Below are positions 27,762 through 35,508 of a stretch of DNA of 64,000 nt, one piece after another. Every line of letters begins with the position of its first letter. The first letter of the stretch is position 1. The translations under genes were made by a program, and so were the position numbers. This DNA is from Chiayiivirga flava (lineage in GTDB: Bacteria > Pseudomonadota > Gammaproteobacteria > Xanthomonadales > Xanthomonadaceae), in assembly GCF_014202825.1 (NCBI RefSeq), contig NZ_JACHHP010000004.1, forward strand, positions 62,001 through 126,000, in the 5' to 3' direction. The notes below the pieces were generated by a model. That model saw only the letters and a program-made list of their open reading frames with translations, did not search any database and was not told the DNA's origin.

Positions 27762-30539
27762 TCAGAACTGGAACCGCACCGTCGCCATGTAGCGCTTGCC
27801 GGTGCGGTACGTGCCGCGCGGCAGCTCCGGCGTGTTGGCGTAGGTGTAGTACTCCGAGTCGAGCAGGTTCATGCCGTCCACCGTCATCGACCAGTTGTCG
27901 CTGAAGCGGTAACCGATCGTCGCATCCACCGAGGTGTAATCGTCGGCGTACATCTCGTCGCCGCGGTCCACGCTGGTGAAGTACTCCGAACGCCAGCCGT
28001 AGTTGATGCGCGCGCTGAAATCGCCGTACTCGTAGAACGGGCTGATGTTGACCTGGTCGCGCGAGTTGTACGGCAGATCGCGCCCGGTGCTCGACGATCC
28101 GTCGGCGTAGGTGTAGTTCGCGACCAGGCCGAAGCCCGCGCCGAAGTTCTGCTGGTACGCGAACGACGCGCCCTTGATTTCGGCGGTGCCGGCATTCTGC
28201 GGACGGCCGATCTGGTACACCGTGTCGGTCTGCTGCGCCTGGTTGTAGTGCGTCTCGGGCGCGGTGGTGATCAGGATGTAGTCGCTGATGTCCTTGTAGA
28301 ACAGCGAGGCGGCGAAGATCGCGTCCTCGGAGAAATACCATTCCGCCGAAAGGTCGAAGTTCGTCGACCGGTACGGATCGAGGTCCGGGTTGCCGCCGCC
28401 GCCGTTGAGGATCTGGTCCGACAGCCACAGATAGCTCGACAGATCCGCATAGTTCGGCCGCGCCATCACCTTGGCCGCGGCGAAGCGCAGCACGAAATCG
28501 TCGCTCGCGTCGAAGGCGATGTTGAAGCTCGGCAGGATGTTGTCGTAGTCGCGCTTGCGGCTCACCGGCGCGTAGCCGTTGACCGGGCACGGGCTCACGC
28601 CGGCGGTGCAGATCCAGCTGTCGGAGGTGAGGTCGGTCTGCACGTAGCGCACGCCGAAGTTGCCGCGGATGCGGTCGCCGGCGAAGTCGGCCTGGGCGTA
28701 GTACGCGTCGACATCTTCCTCCACGCTCCAGGTTTCCGCGACGAAACTCGGGTCGATGAAGGTGCCCGGCACCGGCATCGTCTGCCACGGTGCGAGCCAC
28801 GCGCCGCTCGCGATCCAGTCGGCCATCGCGTCGCCGTCGATGATGAAACGGTTGCGCATCTGGTCGTTGACGCCGCCGAAGCCGTCGAGATAGTTGTCCG
28901 GGACGCGTCCTGCGTTGAACAGCGACGCCAGTGCATCGCCGTAGCCGGCCACGGCCGCCACCGCCACGCCGCTCATCACCTGCGCGGTCTTGTGCTTGCG
29001 CAGCTTGTAGCCAAACGAGAGGCGGTTGACGGTGGAGTCGAGGTCGAAGCCGAAGTCGATCTGGCCGTAGTCTTCGGAATCTTCCGTCGGCTTCGACACG
29101 AGGTTGCCGCCCCAGCCGGTGTTCCACGTGGCCGGGCTGCTCGGATCGGTGCCCCAGCCGCCGTCGACGCGGAACGCGTCGGGGTTGCCGAGCACGTTGC
29201 CGTTGTCGTACGTGATGGTGCCCGGATTGTTCGGCGCGCCGCTGATGTCGTAGCTGTAGTCCGACCAGTTGAGGAATTCGCCGAAGAGCTGGCGCTGCGT
29301 GCCGCCGTCGGCCTTGGTGGTGCCGATGTGCGCGGACAGGAACCAGTAGTCGTCGGTCCACGTGCCTTTGAGGTCGTAGGAATCGGTCTGCACTTCGGCT
29401 TCGCGGTACTGCACGTCGAGCACCGATAGCGCGTTGGTGAAGTGCGCGCGCTGGATGATGCCGTTCTCGATGTCGACCTCGTCCAGCCGCATCAGCGAAT
29501 TCCAGGCATTGCCCATGAACGCGAACAGGCTCTGGTTGGTGTTGTCGTAGCTCGCGTCCACGCGCAGCGCGTTGAACTCGATGTCGAGGTTGTCGTTCGG
29601 GCGGAACTGCAGGCTCGCGGTGTAGCTGTCGCGCTCGCGCTTCTGTTCGAAGTAGCTCGTGCCCCAGGAATTGGGACCGCGCGCGGTGAGGTTGTTGTTG
29701 ATCTCGTCGGCGCAGGCGCCGGTGCAGCTGGGCGGATACGGTTCGCCCGTGCCCCAGTTCATCGGCGGGTTGTTGATCGAGCCGCCGCCGCCCTGGCCGT
29801 CGCGGTAGTCGAGCGCGGAGACCGTGCCGTAGGCTTCCAGGCCGTCACGGCGCAATTCCTCGGTGGAGGTGTTGGCGGAGAAGGTGAAGCCGAAGGTTTC
29901 CGCCGCGTTCTTCCAGCCCACCATCACCGAGCCCTGCGGATCGCCTTCCTCGGAACGGTCGTTGTAGTAGTAGCCGAGCGCGCCGGAGACCATGAAGTTC
30001 TTCTCCATGTCGAGCGGCTTGCGCGTGGACACGATCACGGTGCCGCCGATGCTGCCCTCGTCGATGCGCGCCTCGGGCGACTTGAACACTTCGACCTTGC
30101 CCACGATCTGCGGCGCCAGCAGGGTGTAGTTGAAGGTGCGGCCGGGCTGGTCGAGGATGAACCAGTCGGCGGACGCCACCGTCTGGCCGTTGAGCAGGGT
30201 GCGGTTGAGCGCCGGATCGGTGCCGAGGATGCTGATGCGCTCGCCCTGGCCGAACAGGCGATCGATGGTGACGCCGGGGATGATGGTCATCGCCTCGGCC
30301 ACGTTGGTGCTCGGGAACTTGCCCACGTCCTCGGCGGTGATGGCGTCGACGATGGCGTCGGCCTCGCGCTTGGTGTTGAGCGATTCGGCGAGGCTGCCGC
30401 GGATGCCGGTGACGACGATGGTGTCGAGTTCCTCGGCCGCGTCGCGATCGCGCGCGGTCTGCGCGTTCGCTGCGGCGGAGAGGCTGAGCGCCGCGACGAT
30501 GCTGGCGGCGAGGATGCGCTTGCGGTACGTGTGGTTCAT
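27762..30539 (-). CDS. TonB-dependent outer-membrane receptor, probably for GlcNAc oligomers
   Basis: Protein of 925 residues with a signal peptide (cleavage near AANAQ). The TonB-box-like segment is DTIVVTG, followed by the plug domain (ITAEDVGKFPSTNVAEAMTIIPGVTIDR, GTVIVSTRKP) and a 22-strand-type barrel rich in aromatic/Asp pairs, closing with MATVRFQF, whose terminal Phe is the BAM signal. Its position between a glucokinase-family gene and a hexosaminidase makes amino-sugar oligomers the likely cargo; Xanthomonas NagR regulons contain TonB-dependent receptors. Downstream of nagK by 113 bp. Confidence 0.9.
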   Translation of the reverse strand: MNHTYRKRILAASIVAALSLSAAANAQTARDRDAAEELDTIVVTGIRGSLAESLNTKREADAIVDAITAEDVGKFPSTNVAEAMTIIPGVTIDRLFGQGERISILGTDPALNRTLLNGQTVASADWFILDQPGRTFNYTLLAPQIVGKVEVFKSPEARIDEGSIGGTVIVSTRKPLDMEKNFMVSGALGYYYNDRSEEGDPQGSVMVGWKNAAETFGFTFSANTSTEELRRDGLEAYGTVSALDYRDGQGGGGSINNPPMNWGTGEPYPPSCTGACADEINNNLTARGPNSWGTSYFEQKRERDSYTASLQFRPNDNLDIEFNALRVDASYDNTNQSLFAFMGNAWNSLMRLDEVDIENGIIQRAHFTNALSVLDVQYREAEVQTDSYDLKGTWTDDYWFLSAHIGTTKADGGTQRQLFGEFLNWSDYSYDISGAPNNPGTITYDNGNVLGNPDAFRVDGGWGTDPSSPATWNTGWGGNLVSKPTEDSEDYGQIDFGFDLDSTVNRLSFGYKLRKHKTAQVMSGVAVAAVAGYGDALASLFNAGRVPDNYLDGFGGVNDQMRNRFIIDGDAMADWIASGAWLAPWQTMPVPGTFIDPSFVAETWSVEEDVDAYYAQADFAGDRIRGNFGVRYVQTDLTSDSWICTAGVSPCPVNGYAPVSRKRDYDNILPSFNIAFDASDDFVLRFAAAKVMARPNYADLSSYLWLSDQILNGGGGNPDLDPYRSTNFDLSAEWYFSEDAIFAASLFYKDISDYILITTAPETHYNQAQQTDTVYQIGRPQNAGTAEIKGASFAYQQNFGAGFGLVANYTYADGSSSTGRDLPYNSRDQVNISPFYEYGDFSARINYGWRSEYFTSVDRGDEMYADDYTSVDATIGYRFSDNWSMTVDGMNLLDSEYYTYANTPELPRGTYRTGKRYMATVRFQF

Positions 30540-30652
30540 GGTCGGACTCCTGCGTGTCTGTTCCGGCGGACGTCCCCCGTCCGCACCGGCCCCGTGTGTT
30601 GCAACTCGTGCTGCGGACGTCGTGTCCGTCGAAACCTGCTGCCGCGCGCCCG

Positions 30653-31729
30653 TCACTGGCCGCGCTGGTGATCCGTTCGTGCGTGGTCCAGATGCCAGCT
30701 CGCCGCGCCGATGACGCCGAGCTGGCCGTGTTCGATGAGCCGCACCGGCACGCGTTCGAGTACGGTGCGCATTGCGCCCTTGTCGAGGAAGCGCGCGGTG
30801 AATCCGCTCTTGAGCAGGAAATCGCGGATCTGCGGCAGGATGCCGCCGGCGAGGTACACGCCGCCCTGCGCACCCGTGGTGAGCACCAGGTCGCCGACGA
30901 TGCTGCCCATCAGTCCGCAGAACGCATGCAGGGCCTGCGCCGCGGCCGAATCGCCCGCGCGCAGTGCCGCGTCGCTGATCTCGACCGGCGCGTGCAGCGT
31001 CGGCAGTTCGCCGCGCAGTGCGCACAGCGCGGCGTAGAGGTTCATCAGGCCGGGGCCGGACAGCAGATGCTCCACCGAGACGTGCGAGTTCTTCCGCCGC
31101 AGCACGCGCAGGATTTCGATTTCCAGGTCCGTGGTCGGCGCGAACGCGGCCTGGCCGGCTTCGGTGGCGAGGACCAGATCGCGCGCGCCGTTGGGGATGC
31201 GCAACGCGGCGCCGAGCCCGGTGCCCGGCCCGACCACGATCACCGGCTTGCGCAGCACGTCGCCGGTGCCCGGCGCCACGATCACCGTTTCGGACGGGTC
31301 GATGCGCGGCACCGCGTGCGCCACCGCTTCGAAGTCGTTGACCAGCGCGATCGCGTCCAGGCCCAGCGCCGCGCGCATCTGCGCGATCGACACCGGCCAC
31401 GGCAGGTTGGTGTTGATGACCACGCCGTCGAGCGCGTAGCCGGGCAGGCCGATGACGATCTGCGTGACCGGGCCCACGTCGAGCGTGCCCATGTAATCGT
31501 TGAGGATGTCGGCAAGGCTCGCGTACGCGGCGCAGGCGTACTTGCGGTAGTGCGCGACCTGCAGCGTACCGCCGCGCGTGCCCGCGTCGCCGCCGGTGCG
31601 CACGAGGCCGAGGCGGGCATGGGTGCCGCCCACGTCGGCCGCGATGAAGTGCTGCGGCAGGCTGTCGACGTCGCGTTGGCTGACGATTCGCACCACGTGT
31701 GGTTCCCCGTTCCGATGCCGAGCGGCCAT
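30653..31729 (-). CDS. Glucokinase-family N-acetylglucosamine kinase (NagK-II)
   Basis: Protein of 358 residues from ATG 31729 (an ATG at 31780 would place the operator inside the coding sequence; GTG codons at 31693-31696 would give about 346 residues, close to other glucokinases). The ATP phosphate loop is IAADVGGTHARLGLV, the sugar-binding region INTNLPWPVS and ALVNDFEAVAHAV, and a second ATP motif VVGPGTGLGAALR. Glucokinase-family proteins phosphorylate GlcNAc in Xanthomonas. Transcribed divergently from nagP, with the palindromic operator in front. Confidence 0.87.
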   Translation of the reverse strand: MAARHRNGEPHVVRIVSQRDVDSLPQHFIAADVGGTHARLGLVRTGGDAGTRGGTLQVAHYRKYACAAYASLADILNDYMGTLDVGPVTQIVIGLPGYALDGVVINTNLPWPVSIAQMRAALGLDAIALVNDFEAVAHAVPRIDPSETVIVAPGTGDVLRKPVIVVGPGTGLGAALRIPNGARDLVLATEAGQAAFAPTTDLEIEILRVLRRKNSHVSVEHLLSGPGLMNLYAALCALRGELPTLHAPVEISDAALRAGDSAAAQALHAFCGLMGSIVGDLVLTTGAQGGVYLAGGILPQIRDFLLKSGFTARFLDKGAMRTVLERVPVRLIEHGQLGVIGAASWHLDHARTDHQRGQ

Positions 31730-31765
31730 CCCCCGATGCCCGTGGCGCCAGATTGGGACATGCGA

Positions 31766-31779
31766 TGACAACGTTGTCA
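31766..31779. promoter_or_regulatory. Palindromic NagR (LacI-family) operator
   Basis: Perfect 14-bp palindrome TGACAACGTTGTCA with the central CG typical of LacI-family operators, in the nagK-nagP divergent region, 37 bp upstream of the chosen nagK start. On the minus strand a consensus -35 (TTGACA) overlaps it. The repressor NagR is encoded at 33706-34755. Confidence 0.8.
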
Positions 31780-32095
31780 ACAGGTCTGTGGCAGTTTTTT
31801 GACAGGCCCGTGGTTGCGCCGCAGCAGGGTGGCGCCGCGTTTCCCGGATCGTCCGAACCGGACATCGGGATGATCGTTCTTAATCAGCAATTAGCGGAAT
31901 TTTCCTCATCGAGGCCTGCGATGCCGCTGTGCAGCATCGGTCTGTATCGGCATTGCCGGACGTGGCGCGGCCTGCCCGGCTGTGCAAGGATGCGGTGCGT
32001 CGTCGGCGGTGGGGTCGGTGGCGTGATGAGACAATTCAGCGTCACAAGACACGAAACAGGACAGAGCGCGTCATCGCGGCGCGCGGGGAGCAGAC
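31780..32095. other. Divergent intergenic region before nagP
   Basis: No gene seen. It contains an AT-rich patch (31875-31915, including CTTAATCAGCAATTAGCGG) that stands out in the GC-rich surroundings and is the best place for the nagP promoter. No second copy of the NagR palindrome was found. Confidence 0.5.
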
Positions 32096-33373
32096 ATGGT
32101 CAGCAGCACACTTGCGGCGCCGGCGCCGCGCAATGGCACCCTCGTGTCGATCGGCATCATCGGGGCGCTGTTCTTCATCTTCGGCTTCGTCACCTGGCTC
32201 AACGGACCGTTGATCACCTTCGTGCAGCTCGCGTTCGATCTGGATGAGATCAACGCCTTCCTCGTGCCGTTCGCGTTCTACCTTTCGTATTTTTTCCTGG
32301 CCCTGCCGTCGTCGTGGATCCTCAAGGGCACGGGCATGAAGAAGGGCATCGCGCTCGGCCTGTTCGTGATGGCGGTCGGCGCGGCGCTGTTCGGCGAATT
32401 CACGCTGCGCCGCTGGTACCCCGGCGCGCTCGGCGGGCTGTTCGTGATCGGCGCGGGGCTCGCGCTGCTGCAGACCGCGGTGAATCCGTACATCAGCATC
32501 CTCGGTCCGATCGACAGCGCCGCGCAGCGCATCGCAGTGATGGGGATCTGCAACAAGATCGCCGGCATCCTCGCGCCGATCGTCATCGGCGCGCTGGTGC
32601 TGCACGGCATCGGCGATCTGTCGGCGCAGGTGGCCGCAGCCGACGCCGCCACGCGCGAGACGCTGCTCGACAACTTCGCCGCGACGATCCACCTGCCGTA
32701 CCTGGCGATGGCCGGCATCCTCGTGCTGCTGGCGGTGGGCGTGGTGTTTTCGCCGCTGCCGGACATCGAGGCGTCCAAGGTCAACGCGTCGTCCGGCGAC
32801 GGTGCGTCGCGCAGTCTGTTCGCGTATCCGCACGTGTGGCTCGGTGCGTTGTGCATCTTCATGTACGTCGGCGCCGAAGTGATGGCGGGCGACGCCATCG
32901 GCACCTACGGCAACGGCTTCGGCCTGCCGCTGGACGAGACCAAGTTCTTCACCTCGTTCACGCTGACCGCGATGCTGCTGGGTTACATCGTGGGGCTCAT
33001 CGTGATTCCGCGCTTCGTGTCGCAGGAGCGCTACCTGAGCTATTCGGCGGTGCTGGGGCTGCTGCTTGCGCTGGGCGCGTATCTCACCACCGGTTACGTG
33101 TCGGTTGGCTTCGTGGCGGCGCTGGGCTTCGCCAACGCGATGATGTGGCCGGCGATCTTTCCGCTGGCGATCCGCGGCCTGGGCGCATTGACGGAGAAGG
33201 GCTCGGCGCTGCTTGTCATGGGCATTGCAGGCGGCGCGATCGTGCCGCAGCTGTTCGCGTGGCTGAAGCAGAGTTACGACTTCCAGCTCGTGTTCCTGCT
33301 GCTGATGGCGCCGTGTTACCTGTACATCCTGTATTTCGCGTTGCGGGGGCACAGGGCGGGCATGCATGATTGA
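32096..33373 (+). CDS. nagP: N-acetylglucosamine MFS transporter NagP (FucP family)
   Basis: Protein of 425 residues with about 12 membrane segments. The N-terminus FFIFGFVTWLNGPLITFVQLAFDL is the FucP/NagP signature, followed by LQTAVNPYISILGP and GICNKIAGILAPIVIGAL. It imports GlcNAc across the inner membrane by proton symport in place of a phosphotransferase system, which fits the presence of a cytoplasmic kinase. A GGGGAG ribosome site lies 5 bp before ATG 32096. Confidence 0.93.
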   Translation: MVSSTLAAPAPRNGTLVSIGIIGALFFIFGFVTWLNGPLITFVQLAFDLDEINAFLVPFAFYLSYFFLALPSSWILKGTGMKKGIALGLFVMAVGAALFGEFTLRRWYPGALGGLFVIGAGLALLQTAVNPYISILGPIDSAAQRIAVMGICNKIAGILAPIVIGALVLHGIGDLSAQVAAADAATRETLLDNFAATIHLPYLAMAGILVLLAVGVVFSPLPDIEASKVNASSGDGASRSLFAYPHVWLGALCIFMYVGAEVMAGDAIGTYGNGFGLPLDETKFFTSFTLTAMLLGYIVGLIVIPRFVSQERYLSYSAVLGLLLALGAYLTTGYVSVGFVAALGFANAMMWPAIFPLAIRGLGALTEKGSALLVMGIAGGAIVPQLFAWLKQSYDFQLVFLLLMAPCYLYILYFALRGHRAGMHD

Positions 33374-33508
33374 TGGCGGCTGCGGCGTGACGGTGGGCGC
33401 TGTTTGATGGGAGGAGGAAATGACGCCGACATACGTGTCATTCCCAAGCCCCTGCAGCACGACTACGCTACGTGACGCTGCAGCGGATGGAGCCCGCATC
33501 CTCCCACC

Positions 33509-33614
33509 CGTCATTCCCGCGAACGCGGGAATCCAGTGACGTTTCCCGGTCTGGCTCTCCCCAACAAACAAAGCAGAGCAAGGTCACTGGATTCCCGCGT
33601 TCGCGGGAATGACG
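33509..33614. repeat. Inverted pair of REP-like elements between nagP and nagR
   Basis: Two 32-bp copies in opposite orientation, 33509-33540 (CGTCATTCCCGCG-AAC-GCGGGAATCCAGTGAC) and 33583-33614, with a 42-bp loop. Each copy carries a CCCGCG/CGCGGG stem. It lies in a 332-bp gap that has no gene. The remaining part, 33615-33705, is the nagR leader. Confidence 0.9.
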
Positions 33615-33705
33615 TTGGAGTGGTTTCGGTAGGGATCGACTCGCTGACTCCGCTGAGCATCCGTCTGTAAGCTGTCGTCATCAGATACCCCACCAAGGCC
33701 CCACG

Positions 33706-34755
33706 TTGCTGCGCAGACCCACCATCAAAGACGTTGCCGCCCGCGCCGCCGTGTCGCTTAAGACGGTGTCGCGCGTGATCAACGACGAACCCGCCGTGCA
33801 GGAGCAGACGCGCGAACGCGTGCTGCAGGCCGTGGCCGATCTCGGCTACCAGCCGGACGCGTCCGCGCGCAGCCTGCGCAGTGCGCAGTCGTACGCCATC
33901 GGCGTGGTGTACGACAACCCGAACCCGTACTACATCATCGGCATCCAGCACGGCGTGCTCGGCGCCTGCCGCGCGCGCGGCTACGGCCTGCAGATCCATC
34001 CCTGCGATTCGTCGTCGCCGACCCTGGCGCAGGAACTGATCGAACTCGTCGCGCACTCGCGCCTCGCGGGTCTGGTGCTCGCGCCGCCGATGTCCGAACG
34101 CGCGGAACTGCTGGCTGCGCTCACGTCCGCCGGCGTGCGCTTCGTGCGCATCATTTCCGCCGCCGACGATCCGAAGGACGGCACCGACTGCGTCTTCCTC
34201 GACGACCGCGACGCCGCCTACGACATCACCGAACACCTCGTGCAGCTCGGTCACCAGCGCATCGGCTTTCTGTGGGGCGGCAAGTCGCACCGCTCCAGCT
34301 GGGAGCGCTACAGGGGTTACGAGTCGGCGCTGCACGACTACGGCATCGCGCTCGACGAAAGCCTCATCGTCGAAGGCGACTATTCGTTCGACGACGGCTT
34401 CCGCGGTGCGCGCAAGCTGCTCGCGCTGGCGCAGCGGCCGAGCGCGATCTTCGGCTCGAACGACGAGATCGCCGCCGGCGTGCTGGCGGCGGCCAAATCG
34501 AGCGGCATGCATGTGCCGTTCGATCTGTCCATCGCCGGCTTCGAGGATTCGCCGTTCTCGAAGCAATCGTGGCCGCCGCTCACGACCGCAAAACAGGCGA
34601 CCGAAGACATGGCGCGCCACGCCGCCGAACTGCTGATCGCGCAACTGCGGCGCGAGGGGCGCGGCGAGGGTGGCGCGGGGCTCGCGAATCGCGGGTTCAG
34701 CCCGGAGCTCGTGGTGCGCGGGTCGACGGCGCCGATGAAGCCGGCGGCGGGTTGA
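33706..34755 (+). CDS. nagR: LacI-family repressor NagR of N-acetylglucosamine utilisation
   Basis: Protein of 349 residues, TTG start at 33706 (AAGG about 8 bp before it). Helix-turn-helix TIKDVAARAAVSLKTVSRVIND at residues 5-26, hinge helix region DASARSLRSAQ, then a periplasmic-binding-protein-like sensor domain (YAIGVVYDNPNPYY ... HRIGFLWGG ... AIFGSNDEIAAGVL). In Xanthomonas campestris NagR represses TonB-dependent receptors and GlcNAc genes. The probable target is the palindrome at 31766-31779. Confidence 0.9.
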   Translation: MLRRPTIKDVAARAAVSLKTVSRVINDEPAVQEQTRERVLQAVADLGYQPDASARSLRSAQSYAIGVVYDNPNPYYIIGIQHGVLGACRARGYGLQIHPCDSSSPTLAQELIELVAHSRLAGLVLAPPMSERAELLAALTSAGVRFVRIISAADDPKDGTDCVFLDDRDAAYDITEHLVQLGHQRIGFLWGGKSHRSSWERYRGYESALHDYGIALDESLIVEGDYSFDDGFRGARKLLALAQRPSAIFGSNDEIAAGVLAAAKSSGMHVPFDLSIAGFEDSPFSKQSWPPLTTAKQATEDMARHAAELLIAQLRREGRGEGGAGLANRGFSPELVVRGSTAPMKPAAG

Positions 34756-34796
34756 TTCGCGCCGGGATCGGCCTTAAAGTAAGGATTCCTTACTTT
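34752..34796 (+). promoter_or_regulatory. Promoter and palindromic operator of the toxin-antitoxin module
   Basis: TTGATT (34752-34757), 17 bp, TAAAGT (34775-34780) as promoter. A perfect inverted repeat AAAGTAAGGA (34776-34785) - T - TCCTTACTTT (34787-34796) covers the -10 box and the transcription start. It ends 12 bp before the antitoxin ATG, the layout of autorepression by an AbrB-type antitoxin. Confidence 0.8.
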
Positions 34797-34808
34797 CGGC
34801 CGCAGCAG

Positions 34809-35066
34809 ATGCTCGCGAAGATGACCTCCAAGAATCAGCTCACGCTGCCCAAGAGCGTGACGGCGGCGGTCGGTGCGTCGGAGTACTTCGATGTCGAAAC
34901 GCGCAATGGCCAGATCGTCCTGACGCCGGTGCGCATCCAGCGTGGCGACGCGGTGCGCGCCAAGCTGGCCGAACTCGATCTGCACGAAGACGACATCGCC
35001 GCCGCAGTCGCATGGGCGCGCACCGACGCGCAGGGCGCACCGGCCAAACGTCGCGCCGCGAAATGA
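34809..35066 (+). CDS. AbrB/SpoVT-type antitoxin
   Basis: Protein of 85 residues (ATG 34809; an alternative ATG lies at 34821). Residues 3-45 (KMTSKNQLTLPKSVTAAVGASEYFDVETRNGQIVLTPV) are a swapped-hairpin AbrB DNA-binding domain; the rest (EDDIAAAVAWAR, then a basic tail) would wrap the toxin. It should neutralise the PIN toxin encoded next (4-bp ATGA overlap) and repress its own promoter through the palindrome just upstream. Confidence 0.85.
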   Translation: MLAKMTSKNQLTLPKSVTAAVGASEYFDVETRNGQIVLTPVRIQRGDAVRAKLAELDLHEDDIAAAVAWARTDAQGAPAKRRAAK

Positions 35067-35506
35067 GCCGGCCGCGGCGGCCGCCGCGCGTGGTGATCGA
35101 TACCAATCTCGTGCTGTCGGCGCTGCTCTTCGCCGGCGGACGCTGCGCGCCGCTGCGCGCGGCCTGGCAGGCGCGGCGCTGCATTCCTCTGGTATCGCGT
35201 GCCACGGCCGCAGAATTGTTGCGGGTGCTTGCCTACCCGAAGTTCCGTCTCGCCGCGGACGATCAGGCCGAGTTGCTGGCCGACTACCTTCCGCTGTGCG
35301 AAACCGTCGAGCTGCCGGAGATCCTGCCGCCCGTGCCGCGCTGCCGCGATCGTTTCGATCTGCCGTTCCTGCATCTGGCCGTCGTCGCGAAGGCAGATGT
35401 CCTGATCAGCGGCGACAGGGATCTGCTGTGCCTGCAGGGGCAACTCGCTTGCCCCATCCTCAGCGCGGACGCATGGCTGTCCCGTCTGGAGGCGGCCGGA
35501 CGCTAG
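35063..35506 (+). CDS. PIN-domain toxin (COG1569 type, VapC-like)
   Basis: Protein of 147 residues. The PIN fold acidic sites are Asp13 in VVIDTNLVLSALLF, a glutamate in TAAELLRVLAYPKF (about 49), and the aspartates of DVLISGDRDLL (about 115-118). Such toxins are ribonucleases acting on tRNA or other RNAs. It overlaps the antitoxin gene by 4 bp. The pair sits between nagR and zwf and has no evident metabolic link with them. Confidence 0.85.
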   Translation: MSRPRRPPRVVIDTNLVLSALLFAGGRCAPLRAAWQARRCIPLVSRATAAELLRVLAYPKFRLAADDQAELLADYLPLCETVELPEILPPVPRCRDRFDLPFLHLAVVAKADVLISGDRDLLCLQGQLACPILSADAWLSRLEAAGR

Positions 35507-35508
35507 CC

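Noticed and set aside
26000-30500. Long open frames on the plus strand opposite the hexosaminidase and receptor genes
   Set aside because: They are the usual antisense open frames of GC-rich DNA with Arg/Ala/His-rich translations and no family signature.
31730-31780. ATG 31780 as start of nagK
   Set aside because: It would put the palindromic operator in the first codons and add residues (TTLSSHVPIW) not typical of glucokinases.
33680-33700. A third NagQ-like site (GATACCCCACCA) before nagR
   Set aside because: Only one half-site resembles the motif and the 11-bp phase is absent.
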